Part shown: piece by piece, positions 48,099 to 60,000 of the stretch
How positions within the stretch are numbered: the first letter of the stretch is position 1
Layout of the letters: the number at the start of each line of letters is the position of its first letter
The notes under the pieces: model-generated
Seen by the model: the letters and a program-made list of their open reading frames with translations, nothing else
What the model was told of the DNA's origin: nothing
The model's database searches: none
Made by a program: the position numbers and the translations under genes
Assembly (NCBI GenBank): GCA_035772735.1
Contig: JASDFA010000007.1
Location: 145,017,001 to 145,081,000, forward strand
DNA: 64,000 nt
Reading direction: 5' to 3'
Source of the DNA: Datura wrightii
Taxonomy: Eukaryota > Streptophyta > Magnoliopsida > Solanales > Solanaceae

Positions 48099-51000
48099 TG
48101 AATATTAATAAATGCGCAACTGTCCTTAGATATGGTAACAAGACAGAAGAAGTGCTTCGCAGACGAAACACAATCACTGAAACAAGATGCTCTGAAAAGA
48201 GGGTCATTCTCTTCCTAACTCAACCTAAAATAAGAAGGCACTTGAGGTAGAGAAAAGCCAGAAATAGTCCATGTTGTTATAAACATAAAATGTATCATCA
48301 AGTTGCCTAAGAGAAGCAACACTCGAGATAGAGAAACTGGAAGCAGTAGTCCCAAAAACTTAACAGGTATAACCCTATTTTCCATTTTCGTTACACTTTT
48401 CAGTTTTCCCAAAGGTTCATGGATCCGCGAAGATAGACATAAAAAGGGCCTTCATGAACTGCATTTGTATTCTCTTCCTAAGAAGGAAAGAAAAGGAGAA
48501 AGATGATGAAGTTTTAGTCCCGATTATTCTAATGCTCAATAGACGCCAACCGAAGAAAATATGAGTCACATATATCTTCCCACATTTTAGAAAAAGGAAT
48601 ATTAAATAGACACTACTTCTGGGACAACAGAAACTTCAAAGACAGTTCAGGTTGATTCAATAAACTAAAGCTTTAAATCAAATGAGCAAGAGCATACTCT
48701 AGAAAGTCATAATTCTAGGAATGCAGTCTTTGGACTATCGAGCTAAATTTGAGCATTTACACAAGTATTGTGCTAGATAACTTTTTAACCTGTTGAATGC
48801 TATTTTAAGATACATATGATGTTGGGCAACTTGAGTTAGTAGTTTTTTGATAAGTAACTTGAGTTCATAGTTAATGATGTGACATGCGCTCTTCTTTGCT
48901 TGTTCTTTTTATAGTTATGAATATTTCTTGCAATTTTTTTTGGGTCAAATGTTAAATTATTCTACAATTTACACAACTTTATATGTATAAAGTATAGTGT
49001 TTGTTTTTGTTAGAATCTTAAGAATATTGTATATAATATATGTAAATATAGCAAGTAGCTTCATTTACTCTGATTATAATTAGGAATTGATTTGCATTGA
49101 TTAGGTTTTAAATTATACTGATTTCTTTTCCTTTTAGAACATGTAAACTTAGTTATTTAAACTCAATAGTTTGAGGGAATAATCAAGCTGAGTTTTCTCT
49201 TATTTCTCTTTCAATTCACAGTTTTGTACCCAAAAAAATAGGTAGTGTTTGTTTGTATCACAGTCACCTAATTTTCAAAAGCTCCATATTTTCAGTTTGC
49301 GTTTGTAACATACTTTACTCGTGTTAAATAGCAATAACATTCCTTACTAAAAGATTGATGTGATGGCTAATGCTTACTGGACAACATAAGTTCACCTCAT
49401 TGTTGCCATATTCTCCTCTCCCTCCAATTCCATCTCATTTAATTTTCATATAAATTTCCTACAGCTTCTGTTCTTTTCATTTTATTCTTTTTGGGGGGGA
49501 GGGGGGGTTGTATAAGAAATACCTACTCATATATAGATGTATGGAGAAAAGAACTAGCTTAGGCAGGTATTCTAGAATCACTATTCCCAGACATTCACAA
49601 CTTAATGCATCATCAACAGAGTACTTTCAAATAGTGGAATATCACTTTCAAACGACAAGTTGATGATTGGGAAGTTCAAAGAGTGGCTGAATTTTTTTTG
49701 TACAACAAACCAAATCAGCAAAAGGCTGTGGTGGCATGACAGTGAAGGGCACATTCAAGTGAGCAAAGCATATAGGAGGATGAACCAGTTAAACCAACAA
49801 CATCCCAAATGGCCCTGGAGAAACATCCGGAAAAATATAACACCTCACAAAGTGGCATGCTTTGTATGGTTATTAGCAAGGGAGGCAGTGCTTACACAAG
49901 ATAATCTGATGAAGAGGGGTATCACTTTATGCTCAAGGTGTTTCTTTTGTGGTGAGAAAGCAGAGACAGTGAATCATCTATTTCTACACTGTAAGGTCAC
50001 AAGACAACTATGGAGATTATTCCTAAATCTTGAAGGCATCTCTTGGTCCATGTCTGAGAAAACAACACAGGCTCTTCAAAGCTGGGAAGAAGCTGGTTCC
50101 CAGGCCAAGAGTAGAGACAGATGAAGAATTATCCTTGCTAGCATATGGTGGACTATTTGAAAGGGAAAAAACTCTAGGTGTTTCGAAAATATAGAGAATA
50201 GTATGCAGCAGATCAAGTTGAATTGCATCTTGATTCTGTGTTTGGTGTAACCAGATATGGAAAAATGATCTTGTCTCTATTATTGATGTTCTAAATTCAA
50301 TTCTCCCTGGTTTGGCAAAAGGAAAGCAAGGGACAATTCTCAGTCAAATCAGCATATAAAGAACTTAACACATCAAATTCAGTGATAGTGGGCTGGCCAT
50401 GGAAAATGATCTGGAAAGTGAAAATTCCTCACAAAGTGGCTTGTTTTATTTGGCTACTGGCAAAAAACAAGGCCCTGACTCAAGAAAACTTAGCCAAGAA
50501 GGGATTCCACCTTTGTTCCAGATGCTTCTTATGTGGAGAGCAAGCAGAGACAATCAATCATCTCTTTTTACACTGTAAATGGGTAGACCAACTTTGGAGT
50601 ATGTTCATCAGCAAGAGGGGCATCAGCTGGGTGATGCCTCAAGTGCTAACTGATGCTCTAATCAACGTTGGAATAGAGAAGGCAGTCTAACCATTCAGAA
50701 AGAGAGATGGAGGATTGTCCCTACATGTATATGGTGGACTCTATGGAAGAAAAGAAATCAAAGATGCTTTGAAGGCAAAGAAAACTCTTTCCAAAAGATT
50801 AAGTTGAACTGTTTAGGGCTTCACCATTTTTGGTGTAAACATCTATGTCTAGATAATATAGATAACATAGGTTCCTTTTGATTTCTAGATTACTGTTAGA
50901 AAGCTTTTGGTCTTCCTACTGTAATATCCCTTTTGTGATCTGGTAACATACACAGCCTGTGTAAGTTTCCTGTTAAATAGGAATATACTTTTTACCGTTG

Positions 51001-54000
51001 TATAAAAAAATTCATTATAGATATAGGATCATAGGTTTTGAAAGTACTTCTGTAAATATGGTGGTAGTACAACCAATGTACTAATATGTTTCCAATGCTG
51101 ATATATACAAAGTTACCAATTTTTTTAAGAAAAAAAAAAGAGTTTCTAAAACATGCCACTACCTTAAAAGTTTTCTAAAAGAATCACAAAATTGAATCCT
51201 AGAGTAATTTACTCTCGTCCACTACAAATCCATATAATTGAGAAGAGCCCGCAGCATTCACAGTGAGCAAATTAGAGAAAATAAAATGATGGAAGAAGGG
51301 AAACAAGGAGAATTTAGATAGAACATTACTTGTGCAGAACACTCCTGCTATCTGGGTAAACAAGGTCACCATACTGAGCTAGAGAATTTTCAATGACAAG
51401 ACGATCATCAGTGATCAATTTACCAAGGCGTTCTTCCATCCAAGGAAGCCTCTGTTGGAACAGCAAACATCAGAACTACTAAAAAGGTAGAATTGAAGTT
51501 GAGAATATTAGTTACAGATTAACTTATCACTAACTTCTTTGAGTGAGTAGTGGGTAGCAAGACCACAAGCAATCATTTCTACACCATTAAGCTTTCCCCC
51601 GGTTAAAGCCAAATACTCCCCTGTAAAGAAGAAGATGCCAGTATTAAACTCCTAGCATCAAACTTTCGGTAACAGTCAAAGTAGGCGAATATATTAATAT
51701 AAATAACTTCACAGCCAGAATATCTTCAGCTGTACTAATCCAACAAAAGTAACAACGAGAGTTCATCAAAGCAATCACTACCCTTTGGTGGCAGAGGCGA
51801 ATCAGGATTTCGAGAAGACGGTGCACTATTACACAGAGGTACATCCAGGATATAAGTTTGACCTATTCAACCTTTAAGTTCTTACGATTGAACCCACTAT
51901 ACTTATGAAGTTATAGGTTCAGAATTATTGTTTTTAAGTTCTCTGTGATACGGGTTGTCTCTTTCCTACTTCTAAGGATAGCAGAAGCTAGCTCCTCCGG
52001 CTCGCCTCCGCCGGAAAAACCCTTTCTTCCTTCCAAACCTCCGGTAACCACCCACTGTGGTTATTGCATATTCCTTTTTCAGTTTGTCCTTTCTGTTCTT
52101 ATCCGATTCAGTCCAACTGAACATGGGGGAGAATAGAATCAACTTCAATGCGAGTTTTAAATCCTACTACATCACCAGATGGTCCTCCGGCAATGACATT
52201 TGGTTTGACTGGGTGGAGAGAAGTAGAAACATGCTGAGGAGAATCACTCTCAGCAAGAAGATTATGGAATGGCTGTGTGGGTATTTAAGGAAGCCTCAAC
52301 TGACCAGAGAAATCTGGTTAGAAGGTGGAGAAATAAGGATATGACGGCAGAATATTTTGGTACCAGGAAATATAATCAATACAGAAGATACATGAGCATT
52401 TTATCCTTGAGGGGCGAGGATAGATGAGTCATTATCCTTCCAAAGCTATCAACCAACTCGGGTGGTGTGACATAGCCTTTAAGATTGAGAGATTCATTAA
52501 ATGGTCTCCCAGGCTGTCCAGCCAACCACAAACAGGTTGAGTTTAATGTCCCTTTTGCTAAGGTGGTTGAGAGCAGTAAATGGAAAGCAAAGTATAAATA
52601 CATACAAGGAACCTATTACTGGCAAGGAAGCAGCAGGAAAGATTTTAACTCCCACAATAGAAAACAGAGGGCAAGGAGTTCTGGGGAGATGCACTGTTGG
52701 TTCCTTTGACACAACAAAGAAACCTACTCTATCGGACGTACGAAGATGGTGCTCTACAGTGTGGAAAAAAGTATTTGGCTTAAATATCTATGAGACGCCA
52801 AGGAATCTCTTTCTATTTGAGTTCCCCAACAGAAACATGGCAGAGCATACTATACAAGGTATATGGACTTGGAAAAAGGGTAGGGTGAAACTGGAATGGT
52901 GGAGTCCGATAGTAGGTTGTGTACCAACAGCTCTAAAGGCCAAAACGGCGTGGATCAGGATCATGGGGTTGCCTATATACATATGGTCAAAAGATGTCTT
53001 TCGCCAGATAGGAGACCTGTGTGGTGGATGGAGGGCCACCGAGGAAGAAACAAATTTGAAAAATCACCTTAAATGGGCCAGAATTGAAGTAGAAGGTGAT
53101 GGCAGTAAAATCCCATCGGAGGTGATGATTTCAAAAGACAGCATCGATTTCTTTATCCCAATATGGGTTGAAAGAGAAACGCGCTTCAGAAAGTTGCCGA
53201 TGGGAAAGGAGCCCAGTGCCGGAGAAGAAGATAGAACAGACGAGCCTAGAGATTAAGTGAAAGAATGCTGGGTAATTAAACCCTATACACCGAAATTAAG
53301 AGTGTAGCTGCGTTGACAATTGTTGACTGGCAGAAAGCCCACGTGGGCATCATGGTGGATAGCAGTACAAAACAGGGGGAATCACGTGACCTTTTTTTAA
53401 AGCATGCTGCACCGATTAAGAATTTGGGCCAAACAAATGGGCCTGACCCAGCACATATCATCTTTAATAAAATAGAAGAGCAGCCAACTGAAGATAGAAA
53501 CCATGTGGTTACTCTGGAGGACCTTTGCAGCGATATAAGTTCTAGTTCTGAAAATCCTTGCAGAAGCCCAGAAACAGCAAAGGATAATGGAAGCTTAACA
53601 ATCTCAGAGCAAGGCAACAACAGAAAACATCACGAGGGGGAAACAAATAGAGATCATCCCTGCATGATAAATGTAGAAGGGTCAGATTTGGAGAAGCATG
53701 GGGAAACAGAGTCGGAGTATCCTGAATTCAATCAACTACAATTGGAACCAGTATATCGGGGAGAAGCCCTGCAAATTCATGAAGCCCAACCTCTTCAAGT
53801 TCAACATCAAGACCTATTTCTTGACAGGGAGATGGACGCCACTATATGGGTCCATCAAAATCTGATCAGGCTTAGTAAGATGTTTGAGGTAGACTTTCGG
53901 GGCACGAAAAGGAGGCCCTAGAGCTTCTCATGCAGATTGATGGATGTAGGCAAGCTAGAAGTGTGGAACCAGATAAGGAGATCAAAAAATCAAGGTGCAG

Positions 54001-57000
54001 AGGAACACAAGAGTTGAAGAATTTAATAAATTTCGATGTTAAATTCAAGAGTGGAGGCAGCAGGTCTAAGGGGAAAGGAAATAATCAAATTATTCCATGA
54101 AACTCAAACTAGTCTCATGGAACGTGAGGGGATTAAATGACCAGGGGAAAAGGAGAATTGTGAGGAATATGATTCAAGAACGGAAGGCAGATATATCTGC
54201 CTTCAGGAAACAAAATTGGAAGGGGAGGTGTTAGAAGTGGTTAAACAAATCTGGGTGCTTTTCTTACGTATTCTTGATAAATCAGCGTTTATATATAGAT
54301 GTAGGAGGATCTGTTTGGGAAGTAAGAAGCCCCCTTACCTTCTATTATATTAGTACAGGGCGAATGGGGGGCGTGTGCAATAGTTTTCTTACTTTCTCTT
54401 GATCGCTTCAATACCTATAATTTAAGAGATAAGAGGAAAGCCCTCTCTCAAATTCGAAAGATGGATTGAAAGTGCAAACTTGGAGGCTAATGGAACTAGA
54501 GGAGGAATAATTATGTTATGGGACTCTAGGGTCTGGAAGGGGGAGATAATACAAATAGGAGCTTACACCCTATCTTGCAAGATGGTGGCACAATTACAAG
54601 ACTTCAAGTGCCACATTACAGGGGTATACGCCCCAAATAACAGAGTGGAAAGGGCCATCGTATGGGAGGAAATCAGCGCAGTTCAAGGACTCATGGAAGG
54701 TCCCTGGGCAGTCTGTGGGGACTTTAATATATGTAGGCATCTATCGGAAAAGAAAAACCGTATAAGGAGATCAGCAGCTATGGTGGAATTCTCAGATTTC
54801 ATTGAGGATATGGAGCTGATGGATCCTCCACTGGAAGGTGGTGCGTTTACATGGTTCAAAGGGGAAAATCATGATGTCGCTTTCAGGATAGATAGATTTC
54901 TGGTTTCTTCTGAATGGAATGAGCTATTCAACAACCTGAAACAGTCCACTCTTCAAAGACCGACATCAGACCATGCCCCGGTGGCTTTATGGTGTGGCCA
55001 ATGGAATCACAATAAAGCATATTTTAAGTTCGAAAATTGGTGGCTCAACACTGAAGGTTTTGTTGATAGAATCAGAGGTTGATGGTCTTCTTTTGCGTTT
55101 CAGGGGAAGCCATACTACATTATGGCTTGCAAACTAAGGGCTCTCAAGGGTAAACTAAAAGAGTAGAGCAGGAATGAGCTAGGTAGCCTCATGCAGAAAG
55201 CTAAGCTACTAAACCAACTGGCCAACGTTGATACAATACTAGAGTGTAGAGCATTGACTGAGGAGAAGATGGTACAGAAAGCCAATACCTTCATGGAGTA
55301 TGAAGAATGTTTAAGAAATGAAGAGGTTGCTTGGAGACAAAGATCCAGGGCTCTATGGTTGAAATGAAGGGGACAGGAACAGCAGATTTTTTTCACCAGA
55401 CTGCAAATGCACACAAAAGAAACAATCATATTGACCAACTGATGAAACAGCAAGAGCACATTTCTGAACCAAGCAGAATTAAAGAGGAAATTATAGGCTT
55501 CTACAAACAATTGTACACAGAGACTACAGAATGGAGACCTTGGGGTACCCTTAGGAATCAAACTGTTCTATCTTATTTGGACAATGAGGGACTGCAAGCT
55601 AAGTTTGAAGAACAAGAAGTGTTTGAAGCTTTGAAGGCATGTGCAACAGACAAAGCACCTGGTCCGGATGGGTTTACAATGGGGTTCTACATGAAGTGTT
55701 GGGATGTGTTGAAAGATGACATTATGGAAACTTTCCATAATTTTCACTCTCAGGAAATGTTTGAAAGAAGCTTCAATGCAACTTATATTGCCTGATTCCC
55801 AAGAAGGCAGGAGCAAAGGAACTTAAAGATTTCAGACCTATTAGTCTGATTGGAAGTCTTTATAAACTGTTGTCTAAGGTACTAACGGAGCGACTGAAAA
55901 AAGTGGTGGCAATTAGTGATACTCAGCAAATGGCCTTCATTAGAGGCAGACAGATACTGGATGTTGTGTTGATAGCAAATGAAGCAGTAGACTCGAGAAT
56001 GGCACAAAACAAGGCTGGTATATTATGTAAGCTGTACATTGAGAAAGCTTATGACCACATCAACCGGGAGTTCATTTTAAACATGCTGAGACAAATGGGC
56101 TTTGGGGAGAAGTGGGTGAGGTGGGTGAAATTCTGCATCACAACTGTCAAGTTCTCCATCATCATTAATGGGACTCCTGAAGGCTTCTTTGGTACACAGA
56201 GGGGGATAAGGCAAGAGGATTCTATGTCCCCTTTTCTTTTCATTTTAGCAATGGAGGACCTCAACAACATGCTTAAGATAGCTAAGACTAATGGTATTAT
56301 CCAGGGTTTTAATGTAGCCTGAGGAAATGATAGGAGTTTGGAGATAACACACCTACAATATGCAGATGATACCTTAATCTTTTGTGATGCAAAGGAGGAG
56401 CAGTTATTGGTTCTAAGATTTCTCCTGGTCCTGTTTGAAGGCATCTCAGGGCTGCATATTAACTGGGACAAAAGCTTTTTTATCCAATCAATGTGGTACC
56501 CAATATGGTGCAACTAACACAGATTCTGGGTGGTGTAGTGGGGGAATTGCCCTCAATATATCTTGGCATGTCTCTGGGTGCTAAGTCAAGGTCCATAGAA
56601 ATCTGGCACCCAATACTGGAGAAGTGTGAGAAAAAGCTGGCTAGGTGGAAATCTCAATATTTGTCCTTTGGGGGCAGGCTTACCCTAATAAACTCAGTGC
56701 TAGATGCACTCCCAACCTATATGACATCCCTCTTCCACATACCTCAGGTAGTTATTCAGAGGCTAGATGCAATCAGAAGAAGTTTTCTGTGGCAAGGTAA
56801 TAAGGAGAGGAAAGGCTTCCATCTGGTTAAATGGAAAAATATTATCAGAGGGAAGAAACTGTGTGGTCTAGGCGTCAAAAATCTAAAACAACAGAGTGAA
56901 GCCCTCAAGGTGAAATGGCTATGGAGGTATGGCCTGCAACAAGATAGTCTGTGGAGCAATGTCATTAGAACTAACTATGGGGAGCTAAATAACTGGGTCT

Positions 57001-60000
57001 CTAAAGAGGTCACCACTCCTTATGGTATCAATCTGTGGAGAACAATTAGAGCTTTCTGGCCATTCATGGCTAGTCAGATTGATATAAAGGTCAAAAATGG
57101 CAATAACACTAGTTTTTGGACATACAGATGGTTGGATTCTACCAGCCTAAAAGCCCAATTCCCAGACATTTTTGCCCTATCTACACAGCAGAACAGCACA
57201 GTGGCAGAAATGAGGAGCCATTATGGGTGGAATGTAGTATTCAGAAGACCTCTTAATGATTGGGAAGTGCCAAGACTGTTGGAACTGTACAAGCAACTGG
57301 AGACTTTTGTGGGATTAACAGAGGAGGGATATAGCTTATGGTGGAAGGGCAACAAACATGGGATCTACAAGGTGAAGGATGGATACAAGCTTTAAAACCA
57401 GAATGAGAATTTTTTTCCCAACTGGCCATGGAAACAAATCTGGAAAAACAGAATACCTCACAAAGTACTATGTTTTACCTGGTTGTTAGCTCATGAGTCT
57501 GTACTCGCTCTGGACAATGTGGCTAAGAGAGGAATACGCCTTTGCTCGAGATGTTTTTTGTGTGAAAGGGCTGCGGAGACAGTCAACCATCTATTCTTAC
57601 ATTGCCCTTTCATTGATCAATTATGGAAGATTTTCACCAATCTCAGAGGCATTTCTTGGATAATGCCTAGGAAGATTGTTGACACTCTTCCCAATTGGGA
57701 GGAAACAGGAGCAGGGACAGGCAATAGGGATAGATGGAAGATTATCCCCTTATGTATTTGGTGGACGATATGGAAAGAGAGGAATGTTAGATGTTTTGAG
57801 AATAGGAGTAGTGATATACAGAAAGCTAAACCTAATTGTATATTGTTATTCTGCTTTTGGTGTTTAAAGGAGCGTGCCAATGATACTGCTACAATCATAG
57901 ATATCTTGGGGTCTGTATAGGATGTAGCAGCTATCCTTTTGTATTGTAAATATGGTTTTCCAATGCTGCCTAAGTACTGTAATTAATACAATAGTTACCA
58001 TTATCAAAAAAAAGAAGTACAAAATTTTACATATATAGCTTACTTTGTGCCAAAGATGTTGGGATCAGTTGAACCCATTGACTATATGCTACATCATCCA
58101 CTACTACAAGTTTTGATATATGCATTCGGCATAATTATATAAAATTTTACGGTGACAGAAAAATATAGGAATCTCAATGCATCAAACTTGAAAATTTTGA
58201 AAGAATACACCAAACTAATAAAGAAAAAAAGTACTTTTAAAACACAAGTGACACCAATTACCACTTAGAATGGTGCACCCAAAAAAGAAAGAAAAACACT
58301 ACAAGATAGACATGAGATTTGAACTCCTAACCTCTCTTAGAGAGCTGCACCCAATAACCATTGAATTATACATACTTTGAGCTTGGGTGCACAAATATAG
58401 ATTTACTTTGAAAAAAATTAAAAGTACTTTACATGATCTAGGAAGGGGAACATGGGTTCACATGAACCCAATAACCCCCTTAGATATGCCATTGTTAGGT
58501 GGTGTGAGAAAAGTAATCCAATAAATCAACATAACAAAGACAATTGTAAAAAGAGAAAATGCCAAAAATGCTAAACAATTATGTCCAACTAATGACCCCC
58601 AATATATAAATAAATCAAAGGGCCAGTATTGACCCCTAGAGAACTGAAGATTTGAGCCCCATGAGGTCATCCAAATATATAATGACTTAAATGGTCGATG
58701 CGGATATCAATGCACCTCATCATCAAAGGAGACGCATTGTCAATTTCACCCCACACAAATATGTTGCATGAATAGACATATCAAAGTACAAAACAATAAG
58801 ATGACAATGGAACAACATGGCACACCAAAATCATTTTGCCTAACAAAGATATTACTTCTGGCAAGGCTTTCTAGTCTACATACTAACCAGCGTAGCCCCA
58901 CGTAAGAATCTACGTATCAGCAATATTTTATTAAACTTGCCTAAGTAGCCAGGAAGGCGAGAAAGATAATAAGAAGCCCCTGCATCAGGATGGAAACCAA
59001 TTTGAGCCTCAGGATAAGAAAAAACCTGCAATGATTTTGCCATTTCCATTTGTAAGTTTAGGGCTCTGATCAGTATTAAGGGAAAGAATACCACATCAAA
59101 AAAATTTAAAGCCAACATATTATTCAACATGCTTTTCTTGAGTCATGTCATGGTTCAAAGTTTTGAATGATGTCTTATGGTGAGTATTGCAATTTCACAT
59201 GTACCATAATATCAGGTTTGCTAAAAAATTATAAGGAAATGATCTCTTATGGCCATTTACAAATTTGAATAGAAGAAAATGACCTTTTCCAGATCTCTTA
59301 CATGTAAAAATGGCGATCTCTTGTGAAAATGACATAAAACTAAACAAAAAGTTGTAAACGACAACAAAACTAATTGACCCAATTGAGAATTGCATGACTC
59401 GCACAACACAAATGTGTAGCCCATCCATTAAAGAGGAGACAAGTTGGCATAGGAATTATGAATCTCATAAACCATAAAGGATAAAATGAACAAATGAATA
59501 CAGAAGTGTGTAAAGATGAGTCCATAAGTATACCACCACTCAACGTATGCTTTCCACCTATCCTTTCCATGTCTAGACGCAAAGAGTTTGTTTAAAGCTC
59601 AGTGTAGACACCTAACATTTTACCCTTTCCTTCCTTTGTCATTTTTATATATATTATCTAGGATGAGATAATATTACTTTGCTTTGAAAAAAGAATGTTT
59701 TTTTACTTTTAGAAACTTCACATATTTCTTTTGTCTAAGTTTTAGGAATATCTGATTTTAGTCTAATACATAGGTGAAATTATATTGACAGAGTTTTTCT
59801 CTTTATCTTTTAAGAAGCGTATACCATTGTATATATATTTTAGTACATGATTTCCTTGATTGATATGCATACAATATATAAATGTAGTTGACTTGCATCA
59901 TTTTTAGATAAGTTTTTATTTCCCTCTATTTAGAAAAAAGAAATGTGAAATAAAAAATAACCCATCAAAAAAAGATGAACCCACAAAGGTAAGTTTCAGC

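Larger units (their letters stand above)
44477..51329 (-). other. Long hydrolase intron (6.85 kb) with mobile-element debris
   Basis: Contains a decayed LINE piece (about 45000..45490), repeats around 45650..46060, a (CCCA)n tract at 44746..44773, an (AAT)n tract at 48058..48098 and nested LINE 3' ends (49640..51137). In the stretches 46430..48050 and 48100..49600 I see no gene. The open frames there lack recognisable domains and have no splice context. Confidence 0.7.
51945..58013 (+). mobile_element. Nearly full-length L1-type LINE (about 6 kb), inactive
   Basis: Lies antisense to the hydrolase gene in its 7.3-kb intron. It has a GC-rich 5' leader with 'ctccggctcgcctccgccgg' near 51990, ORF1 (52123..53921), ORF2 (54097..57920) with endonuclease, reverse transcriptase and zinc-binding domains, and a short 3' UTR ending in an A-run at about 58005..58013. 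Several stops, frameshifts and a ~200-bp insertion disable it. The 5' edge is approximate, and no clear target-site duplication was found. Confidence 0.88.

Noticed and set aside
47735..48207. Overlapping minus-strand frames of 67-101 codons
   Set aside because: Partly made of the (AAT)n repeat and in conflicting frames; no family recognised and no consistent splice sites with the hydrolase exons.
55115..55561. 148-codon minus-strand frame
   Set aside because: Shadow of the LINE ORF2 reading on the opposite strand.
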